A stretch of DNA of 64,000 nucleotides from Massilia psychrophila (GCF_002760665.1 NZ_PDOB01000004.1:1-64000); one strand, 5' to 3'; counted from the first letter of the stretch, positions 7,265-16,637 are shown. Translations and numbers: made by a program. The notes: generated from the letters alone by a model not told the origin.

Positions 7265-10006
7265 TCAGAGCGGAGCGACATGGAACTTTTCGGTGTCGCC
7301 AGCGGCAAGATGGCAACGCGCGTCCTGGGCCAGCAGCAAAGCTTCCACTTCGCCTGGGGGCAGCGGGCGGCTAAACAGGTAGCCCTGCATCTCGTCGCAG
7401 TCGTTCTCGCGCAGGAAGCGGCACTGCTGCTCGGTCTCGACGCCTTCGGCGATGACGCGCAGGTTCAGCTTGTGGGCGAGCGAGATGACCGCCATCGCGA
7501 TGGCCTGGTCGTCGGGATTGTCGGCCAGTTCGCTGACAAACGATTTGTCGATCTTCAGGGTGCTGATCGGGAAGGACTTGAGCGCCGACAGGCTCGAATA
7601 ACCGGTGCCGAAATCGTCAATCGACAGCGAGACGCCCATCGCCTTCAATTCGCGCATCTTGCCCACCGACTGGGCCAGGTCGCGCATGATCAGGCTCTCC
7701 GTCACTTCCAGTTCCAGCGCGCCGGCCGGCAGCGCGCTGTCCGCCAACGCCTGGGCGACCCGTTCGACCAGGCGCATTTCCTGGAACTGGCGCGGCGAGA
7801 CGTTGACCGACATGCTGATCGGGGGCAATCCGGCGGCGCGCCAGGCCATGTTCTGGCGGCAGGCGGTGCGCAGCACCCATTCGCCGATCGGGACGATCAG
7901 GCCGCTTTCCTCGGCCAGACCGATGAAACGCAGCGGCGAGATCATGCCGTGCTCCGGGTGGTGCCAGCGGATCAGTGCCTCGACGCCGAAAATCAGTCCG
8001 CTGCGCAGGTCGACCTTCGGCTGGTACAGCAGGCGGAATTGCTGTTCGTCGACGGCGTTGCGCAGTCCTTCGAGCAACACCAGTTTTTCTTCCACGCTCT
8101 CGTTCATTTCGCGCGTGTAGAACTGGAAGTTGTTGCTGCCCATGTCCTTGGCGCGGTACATGGCGGCGTCGGCGTTCATCATCAAGGTGTTCGGGTCTTC
8201 GCCGTCGCGCGGGTACATCACCACGCCCATGCTGCACGATACCCGCACTTCCTGGCCTCCGAGCAGCACCGGCCGGGTTACCGTCTGGCAGATCTTCTCG
8301 AGCACCGGCGCGATGGCCAGCGCGTCTTCGCCAAGGTCGGTGAGCACGATGACGAACTCGTCGCCGCCGAAACGGCCGACCGTGTCGTCGCCGCGCACGC
8401 AGTCTTGCATGCGCGCGCCGACTACCTTCAGTAATTCGTCGCCGGCGTTGTGGCCAAGGCCGTCGTTGACCAGCTTGAAGCTGTCGAGATCGATGAAGGC
8501 GACCGCCACGCAGCGGCCCTTGCGCTGCGCGTGCAGGATGGCCTGGTCGAGGCGGTCGCGGATCAGGCTGCGGTTGGGCAGGCCGGTCAGTTCGTCGTGG
8601 TGGGCCATGTGGCGTATGCGCTGCTCGGCCAGTTTGCGCTCGCTGATGTCGCGCACGATCGCCACCACGCCGCCTTCCACCGCCACCACTTGCCGGTGCA
8701 TCCACAAGTTGCGGGTAAGAGCGGTCTCGCCGCGCCATTCGGTTTCGCGCATGCCGCCGGACTGAGTCACCTCGACCATGTCGTCGAAAATGCCGTTGTC
8801 GCGGTAGCTGGGCATCATGGTCAGGACGGTGGCGCCGATCAGTTCACGGCGGCTGCGGCCGGTCAGGCGCTGGGCGCGGCCGTTGGTGGCCTCGATGATG
8901 AAGTCGACAATCGCGCCGCCGCCGTCGTGCACGCTGCGCATGACGAAAAATGCATCGAGGCTCGCTTCGGAAGCGGCGGCAAACGTCTCTTGTGCACGCC
9001 GGCTGCGGCGCTGGGTGCGCTCGAGCCGCCACGACCAGACGCATACCAGCGTCACGATCAGCAGCAGCAAAACGCTGGCGATGGCCGCGCCCCACAGGTA
9101 GGTGCGGCGGCGCTTGGCGAATGGGGCGCTTTGCTCGTCGCGGTCCAGCGCGACCAGCGCGCTCAGGGGGAAGCCGTGCAGCGGGCGCACGCTGGTAAAG
9201 CGCGCCACGCCGTCCCACGGGCTGGCGCTTGGCGCGGCGGTGCTCTCGACCGGCGCCAGCCGGATCGAATGGCCCCAGCTGACCTTGTCGCCAACGCGCA
9301 TCGCGCGTGCGACGCCGTCCAGGCCGACCATGCCAAGCACGCCGCGCTCGCCCTGGCGCGAGCGCTCGTAACCGCTGGTAAAGTAAGCCGGGTCGGCTTC
9401 GACGATGACGATGCCGGCGAAGCGGCCTTTGGCGTCGTTGAGGCGGCGCGTGAAATGCATGTTCGCCTCGGACTTGCCAGGGTCGCGCAGGGTTTCGCTG
9501 ACAAACACAGTGTCGCTGCTGCTGTTGCGGTGGAACTTGAAATAGCTATCGCCGGAAAGATCGGCGGGCGGCGCCGGCGGGTTGCTGGCGACGACCATGC
9601 CGGAATCGTCGGTGATGGCGACGACGAACACCAGGCTCGAAGGCAGCAAGCCTTTTTCGTTCAGGGCGGGCAGGGCGGCCGCGGCGCTCTTCTGTTCGAC
9701 CACGTACTTGAGCAGCTTGAGGGTCTGGTCGATGCCGCCCAGGTTGCGCGCCAGTTGCGCTTCATAGGTATCGATCAGTTCGCGCACCGAATCGCGCGCG
9801 GCGCTTTGGGCGGCGGCTTGTTCGACGCGCACGAAGTGGCTGGTAGCCGTCCAGAGCGCCGCCAGCAGCAGCAGCGCGAACAGCGGCAGCGAAATATGCG
9901 TCTCGCGCCCGCGGCCAAGCCAGCGCCGAAGCATGGCGTAAGTGGACGCGCGGCTGTGCGCGGGCACGTCGGCCCGCGCTTTCTCCAGTTTGGCCTGGGC
10001 TTGCAT
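7265..10006 (-). CDS. Membrane sensor with PAS, GGDEF and EAL domains (c-di-GMP turnover)
   Basis: A 913-residue predicted inner-membrane signalling protein. Domain order: transmembrane segment (about 39-58), a roughly 240-residue periplasmic region of Cache-like layout, second transmembrane segment (about 303-326), PAS-like region (about 345-450), then GGDEF and EAL domains. The GGDEF motif is intact (RFGGDEFVIVL) and EAL is present (GVEALIRWHH) with the later DDFGTGYSSL, so both cyclase and phosphodiesterase activities are possible. It is the last gene of a three-gene unit with a phosphate-binding-like protein and a porin, nine bases after the former. The periplasmic domain may sense what those proteins bind, which is inference. 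Confidence 0.92.
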   Translation of the reverse strand: MQAQAKLEKARADVPAHSRASTYAMLRRWLGRGRETHISLPLFALLLLAALWTATSHFVRVEQAAAQSAARDSVRELIDTYEAQLARNLGGIDQTLKLLKYVVEQKSAAAALPALNEKGLLPSSLVFVVAITDDSGMVVASNPPAPPADLSGDSYFKFHRNSSSDTVFVSETLRDPGKSEANMHFTRRLNDAKGRFAGIVIVEADPAYFTSGYERSRQGERGVLGMVGLDGVARAMRVGDKVSWGHSIRLAPVESTAAPSASPWDGVARFTSVRPLHGFPLSALVALDRDEQSAPFAKRRRTYLWGAAIASVLLLLIVTLVCVWSWRLERTQRRSRRAQETFAAASEASLDAFFVMRSVHDGGGAIVDFIIEATNGRAQRLTGRSRRELIGATVLTMMPSYRDNGIFDDMVEVTQSGGMRETEWRGETALTRNLWMHRQVVAVEGGVVAIVRDISERKLAEQRIRHMAHHDELTGLPNRSLIRDRLDQAILHAQRKGRCVAVAFIDLDSFKLVNDGLGHNAGDELLKVVGARMQDCVRGDDTVGRFGGDEFVIVLTDLGEDALAIAPVLEKICQTVTRPVLLGGQEVRVSCSMGVVMYPRDGEDPNTLMMNADAAMYRAKDMGSNNFQFYTREMNESVEEKLVLLEGLRNAVDEQQFRLLYQPKVDLRSGLIFGVEALIRWHHPEHGMISPLRFIGLAEESGLIVPIGEWVLRTACRQNMAWRAAGLPPISMSVNVSPRQFQEMRLVERVAQALADSALPAGALELEVTESLIMRDLAQSVGKMRELKAMGVSLSIDDFGTGYSSLSALKSFPISTLKIDKSFVSELADNPDDQAIAMAVISLAHKLNLRVIAEGVETEQQCRFLRENDCDEMQGYLFSRPLPPGEVEALLLAQDARCHLAAGDTEKFHVAPL

Positions 10007-10015
10007 GCGCGCCGG

Positions 10016-10471
10016 TCAGTGCAACATCAGCACCGGCTTGACCGACGAGTCGAGCGCCGACCTGTCGATGTAGCCGATCAGCGCCGGGTTGTCGGCCACC
10101 AGCTTGCGGATCGCGGTGCTGCTCGGCGCTTCGCGCGGCGGCTGGCCGCGGCCGGTGAAAATCATCTTGCTCCAATACGCCTTGACCAGCGCCGGCGACT
10201 TGGCCGTCACTTTGACGTAGAACTCGTCGCGCTGCGCCGAGCCGACGGCCTGGTCGAGCGCAATGGCGTTGCCGCCGTCGGGGAAATGGCCGACCTGGCC
10301 GAGGAAGATATCGGCCACCTGCTCGGTGCGCAGCGCGGCGACCGGGTTTTTGGAAGAGACGATGACGACCAGATCGGCGGCGGCGGCCGGCATCGGTAGC
10401 GCAAGCAGAAGTGGGGCAAGTGATAGAGCAAGTGATGACGTAAACAATTGGCGAAGGTGGGAAAAATTCAT
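10016..10471 (-). CDS. Phosphate ABC-transporter substrate-binding-like (PstS-type) protein
   Basis: A short (151-residue) exported protein resembling the single-domain PstS-like proteins. A hydrophobic signal segment ends near AAAADLVVIVSSKNPVAAL. Recognisable features are the ADIFLGQ segment, the FYVKVT region, KAYWSKMIFTGRG and a C-terminal IGYIDRSALD, common to phosphate-binding-like proteins found beside porins and sensors. The ATG at 10471 is chosen because GAGGCG lies eight bases upstream and gives a compact signal peptide; an in-frame start seven codons earlier is less likely. It sits between the porin gene (10-base gap) and the GGDEF/EAL gene, and no Pst permease genes are near. A sensory or accessory role seems likelier than transport. 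Confidence 0.8.
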   Translation of the reverse strand: MNFSHLRQLFTSSLALSLAPLLLALPMPAAAADLVVIVSSKNPVAALRTEQVADIFLGQVGHFPDGGNAIALDQAVGSAQRDEFYVKVTAKSPALVKAYWSKMIFTGRGQPPREAPSSTAIRKLVADNPALIGYIDRSALDSSVKPVLMLH

Positions 10472-10481
10472 TTTCGCCTCA

Positions 10482-11816
10482 TCAGAAAACAAAGTCGAGC
10501 ACTGCGCTCGCGACGTTGACGGAGCGCCCTGAGCGAAAGCCCGGCCGCAAGTGGGCGAAGCTGCCCTGCGAGCCGTCCTGCGGGGTCACGTGGTCGAGTT
10601 GAAGCTTGAGCGCGATGTTGGTCATGCAATCCCAGCGCGCGCCAAGGCTGATCGTGCGTTGCGCCCGCACAGTCTTCAGCAGTGCGTTGAGGTAGCCGTT
10701 CATGACGGCGCCGGCACCGGCCGCGGCGGGCGGAAAGCCCGCCAGGTTCAGGCCTGGTTCGGTAGTGGCGCTGTCGGCCCTGACGCGGGCATAGGTCAGG
10801 TAGGGCGTGAAGTTGCCCAGGCGGTAGCCGGCGGTGGCGTAGAAGGCGGTGGTGTCGCCGAGCAGGGAGTGGGTCTGCTTGCGTCCGAGTTCGCCCATGA
10901 CGAACCAGCGGCCCGGATCGTAGCTGGCGCCGATGCTCACCGCAGTGACCCGTTTGTGATTGAGATCGTAGCGGTCGGCCAGTACGGCGCCTTGCGGACC
11001 GAACTGGCGCAAGCGGCCAAAAAAACTGCGCAGGACGTTGACGTCGATCGACACGTCGGCGCTGAGCATGCTCAGGCGCACGCTAGCCGCGCCGTATTCG
11101 GTGGTATTGGTAAAGCCGGCCAGGCGCTCGGCCTCGAGGCCGCTGCCTTCCGGCAGCGCTTGGTGAGTGCGGCCGTAAAATCCTTGGGTGACGTTTTTGA
11201 GGGCGCCGCGATTAAAGCGGTAGGTGGCGTCGATGCCATCGCTGCTGGTAAGCGGGATGCCTCCATACAACTCTACCGGCGTGCGCGCCCACGGGAAAGC
11301 GTAGCCGACCTTGCGGTAATCGGCCGCCAGGAACATCGGCAGCGCGATGCGGCCGACCCGCAGCGCCAGGTCCGGGCTCACCTGGTATTTGATGTTGGCC
11401 CATTCGACGGCCGGCCGGTAGCCGCGATCGAGGTGCTGTTCGCTGACGACCTGCAGCACGGCAGACCATTTGTTATTTGCGGTAAAATTGAGTTGCGCCC
11501 CGAGCCGGGTGTCGAGGTCGGTGCTCCAGCGGCCGCTGGCGCCGACGCCTTCGGGCTTGAGCGCCGACGTGACGTAGTCGGCATCGGTATTGTTCGAATA
11601 CGCCGCGCCGGCGCTGCCGAAGCCTTGCAACGACCAGCCCTGTTTCGACATGCCGTCGTCGGCGTGGGCGAACGCCGCGCATGCCAGGCCGATCAGGAGG
11701 ACGCTCAAGCGCAAGCCGGCGGCCTTGGAGGCACTGGTTGCACTGGCGATGGCGCTAGCGTCAATGACGGCGACGGTGGTTGTCACGGGGCAATTTGCCG
11801 ATTGCTGGAAAAACAT
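10482..11816 (-). CDS. Outer-membrane porin-like beta-barrel protein
   Basis: An exported protein of about 444 residues. After a long polar N-region comes a hydrophobic signal core (GLRLSVLLIGLACAAFAHA) with a likely cleavage before DDGMSKQGW. The remainder alternates in the manner of beta-strands, with aromatic-rich strands (YATAGYRLGNFTPYLTYARV) and ends in a terminal Phe (AVLDFVF), a signature of outer-membrane barrels. I chose the ATG at 11816, preceded by AGAAAG; an ATG five codons upstream (11831) is possible. It is the first gene of the unit with the PstS-like protein and the GGDEF/EAL protein. Its substrate is unknown. Confidence 0.82.
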   Translation of the reverse strand: MFFQQSANCPVTTTVAVIDASAIASATSASKAAGLRLSVLLIGLACAAFAHADDGMSKQGWSLQGFGSAGAAYSNNTDADYVTSALKPEGVGASGRWSTDLDTRLGAQLNFTANNKWSAVLQVVSEQHLDRGYRPAVEWANIKYQVSPDLALRVGRIALPMFLAADYRKVGYAFPWARTPVELYGGIPLTSSDGIDATYRFNRGALKNVTQGFYGRTHQALPEGSGLEAERLAGFTNTTEYGAASVRLSMLSADVSIDVNVLRSFFGRLRQFGPQGAVLADRYDLNHKRVTAVSIGASYDPGRWFVMGELGRKQTHSLLGDTTAFYATAGYRLGNFTPYLTYARVRADSATTEPGLNLAGFPPAAAGAGAVMNGYLNALLKTVRAQRTISLGARWDCMTNIALKLQLDHVTPQDGSQGSFAHLRPGFRSGRSVNVASAVLDFVF

Positions 11817-12049
11817 GTAATTCTTTCTCATCAGGCAAGCCGGAGGCGACGCGTCTGGCCAGCGCGCACTAACGCAGCAGGAAATGTGGAAGGCGGTTCT
11901 ATTTTCTCGGGATGCTTCAACAGGAGTGCGGTGCAATGATTGCATAATGCCATGAACTGTAACCGTAGTGGAACTTATTGTCGATATGCTTCGCGCCGCG
12001 CAGCTTACTATCAATTAAATATTGTTGCGAAAAGGCTACAAGCAAGGCG

Positions 12050-12559
12050 TTAGCCCCACAGGCGTTCGCCTGACATGTCGGAATGGGTCAGCACCAGGCG
12101 CAGGTCGAATTCGTATTGGTGATATTGCGGCTCCATATGGCAGCACAACTTGTAGAAAGCCTTGTCGTGCTGTTTTTCTTTCACATGCGCCAGTTCGTGG
12201 ACGGTGATCATGCGCAGCAGCTCGAGCGGCACGTTCTTGAACACCGTAGCGATGCGGATCTCGTGCTTGGCCTTGAGCTTGCCGCCCTGGACGCGCGAGA
12301 TATACGTGTGCAGGCCGAGCGCGTGCTGGATGACCTGGATCTTGTTGTCGAAGATGATTTTACTGATCGGCTCGGCGTTGCGCAGGAATTCGGTTTTTAA
12401 TTGCTGGACGTAGTCGTATAGCGCCTTGTCGGTGCGAATGGCGTGGGCGGCCGGATATTTTTGCCGCAGCAAGGCGGCGAGCTTGTCCTGCTCGATCAGT
12501 TGCGCCACCTGGGCACGGGTCTGGTCGGAATAGGCACTGAGATATTTTAGGGGCATCAT
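12050..12559 (-). CDS. YgjP-like zinc metallopeptidase domain protein
   Basis: A 169-residue cytoplasmic protein with the zinc-binding motif HELAH at 121-125, followed by KEKQHDKAFYKL, the pattern of the YgjP/WLM-like metallopeptidase family. The conserved spacing HELAHxxxxxHDKxF is preserved, so it is probably zinc-binding. Proteolytic substrates are not known for the family. No signal peptide is visible. It is upstream of the porin gene on the same strand but separated by over 230 bases, so it is probably transcribed on its own. Confidence 0.85.
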   Translation of the reverse strand: MMPLKYLSAYSDQTRAQVAQLIEQDKLAALLRQKYPAAHAIRTDKALYDYVQQLKTEFLRNAEPISKIIFDNKIQVIQHALGLHTYISRVQGGKLKAKHEIRIATVFKNVPLELLRMITVHELAHVKEKQHDKAFYKLCCHMEPQYHQYEFDLRLVLTHSDMSGERLWG

Positions 12560-12616
12560 AGGCCCGCGAATGTATCACATCAGTCGGCCGGCGCATGGGC
12601 GACCGGCGCTCCGGCG

Positions 12617-12654
12617 AAAAAAAGCCGGGCCGGAAACGTTGTTCCCAGCCCGGC
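12617..12654 (-). terminator. Rho-independent terminator
   Basis: On the minus strand a 7-bp GC stem (GCCGGGC at 12648-12654 pairing with GCCCGGC at 12624-12630) is followed by a run of seven T residues (12617-12623). It lies about 125 bases after the stop of the KGG-repeat gene and most likely ends its transcript. Confidence 0.7.
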
Positions 12655-12777
12655 GCAACACAAGTGGGCGCAACGCACAGCATGGCGCCGCTAACCTTAA
12701 CCGCAACCGTGGCCGTCACCGTAATGGCAACGGTAAACATCGATACGGCCCCGGCGTCGAACCTATCCCGTAGGCTT

Positions 12778-13188
12778 TTACTCTTCCTTGCCGCCCTGAC
12801 GGCTGCCACCCTTGGCGGCCGCAGCCGTTCCGGCCGCTGCAGCGCGGTTGGCCGACTGCCGGCTCTCGCCACCCTTGCGGCCGATCTCGGCCATGTGTTC
12901 GCGGTCGCGGCTGACCGCCTCGCCGCCTTTTTGTCCCGCGCGCCTCGCCTCTTCGGAATCGAACTCGTGGGCAGTGCCTTTCTGGTGGGCGGCTTGGCCT
13001 CCCTTGCTGGCAATTTCACGCTGCTGGTTCTGGTCCATTGCGGCAAAGCCGCGCTTGGCCGGGGCAGCTGCGCCGCTTTTCTGGGCGTTGCCACCCGAGG
13101 TAGCGTTCTTGGTGCCGGCCGCGGTAGAGGCTTTGTTGCCGCCCGAGCTGGCGCTCTTGTTGCCGCCACTGTCCTTGCTTGTCGCCAT
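12778..13188 (-). CDS. KGG-repeat stress-induced protein (YciG/Con-10 family)
   Basis: A small, hydrophilic, Gly/Ala/Lys-rich protein (136 residues), likely intrinsically disordered. It contains three KGG repeats: SKGGQAA (about 61-67), QKGGEAV (86-92) and RKGGESR (104-110), each preceded by a short helix. These are the hallmark of the stress-induced KGG family (YciG in enterobacteria, Con-10 in fungi). The N-terminal 50 residues are a low-complexity Ser/Gly/Asn/Ala linker. A good ribosome-binding site (AAGGAGAAC) precedes the ATG. It is transcribed in the same direction as the hemerythrin and phasin genes upstream, all of which suit stress or stationary phase. The precise function is unknown. 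Confidence 0.85.
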   Translation of the reverse strand: MATSKDSGGNKSASSGGNKASTAAGTKNATSGGNAQKSGAAAPAKRGFAAMDQNQQREIASKGGQAAHQKGTAHEFDSEEARRAGQKGGEAVSRDREHMAEIGRKGGESRQSANRAAAAGTAAAAKGGSRQGGKEE

Positions 13189-13300
13189 GTCGTTCTCCTT
13201 GTGGGTTCAGGTTCTGGAAGCCGGGACGGAAGGTCCCGCGCCAAGTGGCGCATTGATGCGCTCGTGAGTTTAGAGACAAGGAGCCGCCAATAGTTCCGCC

Positions 13301-13852
13301 TTAGTTCGGTGGACGCGGCGCACGGCGCGCGCCGTCGTGCGGTTCCATCGCATCGGTGCTCGACGGCGGCGACGACAGGTCTTCCTCGAGTTCGTCCCTG
13401 CGCGCGGCGAGCTGCTCGCCGAGGTCGTCGAGATCGATGCCGGCGCTGCGCGCGGCTTCGAACAGCTCGACTTCTTCTTTCTCGATGTGGTGCTCAACTT
13501 CTTCGCCGAGTACGGTGACGGTGGCGTCGTAATGGTCGTCGCCCGGCGTCATGATTTCAAGCTGGCCGATCAGCTCGCGCGCGCCGGCGTGCTCGATATC
13601 GGCCTCGTCGAGCAGCTCGTCGTCGTCGATCGAACGGCGCAAAGCCGGGTAGAAGATTTCTTCTTCGAGCAGGCTGTGAAGCGTAAGCTCGTAGCAGATC
13701 TGATCGACCAGTTCGGCCTTGCGGCTGTCCTCGCTATCCTCGCCCTTGATGGTGGCGAAGTCGCGAAACAGCGCCTTGACCTTGTCGTGGTCGGCCTTGA
13801 GCAGGCCGAGTGCATCGGCGCTGGCGCCGTTTTTTTGTTTGCCCGTCTTCAT
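13301..13852 (-). CDS. Hemerythrin HHE-domain protein
   Basis: A 183-residue four-helix protein with the di-iron ligand pattern of HHE hemerythrin domains: DHDKV (His22), LHSLLEEEIFYP (His59 with Glu about 63), EHAGARELI (His88) and EEVEHHIEKEE (His121/His122 with Glu124). Such proteins bind oxygen or nitric oxide or manage iron under stress. The C-terminal 35 residues are a charged, probably disordered tail. It lies about 110 bases upstream of the KGG-repeat gene and 29 bases downstream of the phasin gene on the same strand. A shared stress transcript is plausible but unproven. Confidence 0.88.
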   Translation of the reverse strand: MKTGKQKNGASADALGLLKADHDKVKALFRDFATIKGEDSEDSRKAELVDQICYELTLHSLLEEEIFYPALRRSIDDDELLDEADIEHAGARELIGQLEIMTPGDDHYDATVTVLGEEVEHHIEKEEVELFEAARSAGIDLDDLGEQLAARRDELEEDLSSPPSSTDAMEPHDGARRAPRPPN

Positions 13853-13881
13853 GGAAGTCTCCCTGGCTGTGCGGTCGGTTG

Positions 13882-14340
13882 TCAGTGATGGGTTTCGCCG
13901 GCTGCGCTGGCGCTGCCGTTGCCTGCGCCGGCCGCATGCTGCAGCACTTCGTCGGCCACCTCGCTTGCCGCGGGCGAGCGCTCTTTGGTGGCGCCACTCG
14001 GCGAAACCTGGTCGCCCGACGGCGCCGACAGCGCCGACAGCAAGGACAGCAAATATTGCTGGTAGGTGCGCAGGCGCACGGCAGCCTGCGGGATCAGGCG
14101 CATCGCCGCCTGCGCCATCTGTGTCGGGTCGCTGCAGGCCATGATGTCGCGGCTGGCGTCGAGCGTGCCTTCGATTTCCTGACGCGCCAGCTTCAGGTTC
14201 ATTTCACTGACCAGGCGCAGCCTGTCGACAGCTTGTTGGTAAAACGCGTGCGTAAGGTTGACCTGTGATTCGACATGCGGGCGCAGGGCAGTGTTGTCGC
14301 TAAACAGATGCATGGTGTCCTCGGCTGAACGGTTCGACAT
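13882..14340 (-). CDS. Phasin family protein
   Basis: A 152-residue protein with a helical core typical of the Phasin_2-type granule-coat proteins: NLTHAFYQQAVDRLRLVSEMN, then LKLARQEIEGTLDASRDI and a Leu-rich segment, followed by a Ser/Ala/Gly-rich tail. It would coat polyhydroxyalkanoate granules. The ATG at 14340 is chosen because AAGGTGGGG lies just upstream; longer in-frame extensions lack such a site. This is the second phasin-like gene in the window (the other is at 4605) and the two belong to different phasin families. Confidence 0.78.
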   Translation of the reverse strand: MSNRSAEDTMHLFSDNTALRPHVESQVNLTHAFYQQAVDRLRLVSEMNLKLARQEIEGTLDASRDIMACSDPTQMAQAAMRLIPQAAVRLRTYQQYLLSLLSALSAPSGDQVSPSGATKERSPAASEVADEVLQHAAGAGNGSASAAGETHH

Positions 14341-14539
14341 GACCCCACCTTGAAACGGTGGGAAATGCCCAGGAATGGGCTTCAGATAGACGTCTTTTAA
14401 GGGGCCGAGTTCAGCCAATTTGCAGCGCCGATGGGATCGGTCAAGCGCCGGCGATGTGCAGGGGGAGGGGCAGGGAGAGGTGCTCCCTGCCAATCGGCGA
14501 AACGCATTGGCAAGGAGTCGGGATGCTCGAACTGAGCGG

Positions 14540-15571
14540 TCAGGCGTCGGCTATCTTCAATACCAGTTTGCCGAAGTTTTTTCCTTCGAACAGCATCAGC
14601 AGCGCGTCGGGAAAGTGTTCGAGGCCGTCGACGACATCTTCGCGGCTCTTGAAGCTGCCGTCCTTGAGCCATTTCGCCAGCGCCGCCACGCCTTCGGGAT
14701 AGCGCGGCGCGTAATCGAACACGACGATGCCTTCCATCCGCGCGCGGTTCACCAGCAGCGACAGGTAGTTGGCCGGTCCCTTGACCGGTGTGGTGTTGTT
14801 GTATTGCGAAATGGCGCCGCAGATGACAATCCGCGCTTTCATGTTAATGCGGGTGAGCACGGTGTCGAGGATGTCGCCGCCGACGTTGTCGAAGTAGACG
14901 TCGACCCCGTCCGGGCAGTGCTGCTTGAGTCCCGCGCGCACGTCGCCGCCTTTGTAGTCGATGCAGGCGTCAAAGCCCAGTTCGCCCACGACGAAATTGC
15001 ATTTGTCCTCGCCGCCGGCAATGCCGACCACGCGGCAGCCCAGGTGTTTCGCGACCTGGCCGACGGTCTGGCCGACCGCCCCGGCCGCGCCCGACACCAC
15101 CACCGTTTCGCCGGCTTTCGGCTGGCCTACCTCCAGCAGGCCGAAGTAGCCGGTCATGCCAGGCATGCCCAGCGTGTTGAGCCAGGTCGTCAGCGGCGCC
15201 ATGCGCGGGTCGATCTTGAAGAAGCCGCCAAACTTGTCGTCGGCCGCACCAACCCAGTAATTCTGTACGCCAATGCCGCCGGAGACGACATCGCCGACCG
15301 TGAACCGGGGTGACTTCGACGCCACCACCACGCCAACGCCGCCGGCGCGCATCACTTCGCCGATGCCGACCGGGCGGATGTACGATTTGTTTTCGTTCAT
15401 CCAGCCGCGCATGGCCGGGTCGATCGACAGGTACAGCGCCTTGACGACGATTTCGCCTTCAAAGATGTCGCGTACCGGCTCGCTGGTTTGGTCCCAATCG
15501 GTCTTTTTCGGCAGGCCGCTTGGCCGCGCGGCGAGGCGGAACTGATGGTTGAGCAGGGTGGTGGCGGACAT
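14540..15571 (-). CDS. NADP-dependent medium-chain reductase (quinone/alkenal oxidoreductase, CurA-like)
   Basis: A 343-residue medium-chain dehydrogenase/reductase without zinc-ligand motifs, of the leukotriene B4 12-hydroxydehydrogenase/CurA type that reduces alpha,beta-unsaturated carbonyls using NADPH. The N-terminal family signature DPAMRGWMNENKSY lies at about 51-64 and the cofactor loop SGAAGAVGQ at 160-168. The middle NVGGDILDTVL and the closing EGKNFGKLVLKI also match. The ATG at 15571, with AAGGAA upstream, is preferred. It diverges from purU across about 150 bases. Confidence 0.9.
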   Translation of the reverse strand: MSATTLLNHQFRLAARPSGLPKKTDWDQTSEPVRDIFEGEIVVKALYLSIDPAMRGWMNENKSYIRPVGIGEVMRAGGVGVVVASKSPRFTVGDVVSGGIGVQNYWVGAADDKFGGFFKIDPRMAPLTTWLNTLGMPGMTGYFGLLEVGQPKAGETVVVSGAAGAVGQTVGQVAKHLGCRVVGIAGGEDKCNFVVGELGFDACIDYKGGDVRAGLKQHCPDGVDVYFDNVGGDILDTVLTRINMKARIVICGAISQYNNTTPVKGPANYLSLLVNRARMEGIVVFDYAPRYPEGVAALAKWLKDGSFKSREDVVDGLEHFPDALLMLFEGKNFGKLVLKIADA

Positions 15572-15722
15572 GGCGCTTCCTTGGTCGGAGTGAACGGAGC
15601 GCCAACTATACCGTAAATTGCACGGTCGTTCTATTTTGTCGATGCTGGTGGTTTGCCCGGCGCATGAGACAATAGCGGGCTCACCCGAGACCACCTGTGT
15701 TCACCTATCCCGCCCGGCTTTC

Positions 15723-16592
15723 ATGACAACGCCCGAATACATCCTGACCCTGTCTTGCCTCGACCAGCGCGGCATCGTGCATCGCGTTTCCGGCTTCCTG
15801 GCCGAGCACGGCTGCAACATCATCGATTCGGCCCAGTTCGGCGATGCCGCCTCGACACTGTTTTTCATGCGCGTGCATTTCGCGCTGGAACAGTGCGAAG
15901 TCAGCGACAGCGACCTGCGCAGCGGCATCGACGCCTTGTGCGCGCCGATGCAAATGCGCTGGGAACTGCACGACGCCCGCGCCAAACCGCGCGTGATGCT
16001 GATGGTGTCGAAAATCGGCCATTGCCTCAACGACCTGCTGTTTCGCTACAAGAGCGGCTTGCTGGCGATCGAGATTCCGGCAATCGTGTCGAACCACATG
16101 GATTTTTACCAGCTCGCTGCCAGCTACAACATTCCGTTCCACCACCTGCCGCTGGCAGCCGGGGCGGACGAAGGCGCGAAGCTGGCGCAGGAAGCGAAGG
16201 TGCTCGAACTGATGGCGGCCCACCGGATCGACCTGGTGGTGCTGGCGCGCTACATGCAGATCCTGTCGCCCGGCCTGTGCGAGGCAATGGCCGGGCGCGC
16301 CATCAATATCCACCATTCCTTCCTGCCCAGCTTCAAGGGCGCCAGGCCGTACGCGCAGGCTCATCACCGCGGCGTCAAGCTGATCGGCGCCACCGCCCAC
16401 TTCGTCACGGGCGACCTCGACGAAGGCCCGATCATCGAGCAGGACGTCGAACGGGTCGACCATGCAATGGACGCCGAGGCGCTGGCGGCAATCGGCCGCG
16501 ATGTCGAGTGCGTGGTGCTGGCGCGCGCGGTCAAGTGGTTCATCGAACACCGCATCTTGCAAAACGGCGACAAGACAGTCGTCTTCAATTGA
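15723..16592 (+). CDS. purU: Formyltetrahydrofolate deformylase PurU
   Basis: Hydrolyses 10-formyltetrahydrofolate to tetrahydrofolate and formate, balancing one-carbon units. The 289-residue protein has an N-terminal ACT regulatory domain (about 5-85, with SCLDQRGIVHRVSGFLAEHGCN split over its first strand and helix) and a formyltransferase fold. Catalytic Asn-His-Asp elements are visible: INIHHSFLPSF with Asn195 and His197, and TGDLDEGPIIEQ (Asp231). Upstream in-frame codons lack conservation, so the ATG at 15723 is preferred. Confidence 0.95.
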   Translation: MTTPEYILTLSCLDQRGIVHRVSGFLAEHGCNIIDSAQFGDAASTLFFMRVHFALEQCEVSDSDLRSGIDALCAPMQMRWELHDARAKPRVMLMVSKIGHCLNDLLFRYKSGLLAIEIPAIVSNHMDFYQLAASYNIPFHHLPLAAGADEGAKLAQEAKVLELMAAHRIDLVVLARYMQILSPGLCEAMAGRAINIHHSFLPSFKGARPYAQAHHRGVKLIGATAHFVTGDLDEGPIIEQDVERVDHAMDAEALAAIGRDVECVVLARAVKWFIEHRILQNGDKTVVFN

Positions 16593-16637
16593 TTTACATA
16601 ACATCTTCAAACAACCTCACTTCAGGCATACGCATCA

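Noticed and set aside
8450-10399. Long plus-strand open frame across the GGDEF/EAL gene
   Set aside because: Shadow of the minus-strand gene, which has intact GGDEF and EAL motifs.
12660-12760. Quasi-repetitive AACCGCAACCGTGGCC-like stretch near the KGG gene
   Set aside because: The units are irregular and no consistent period could be established.
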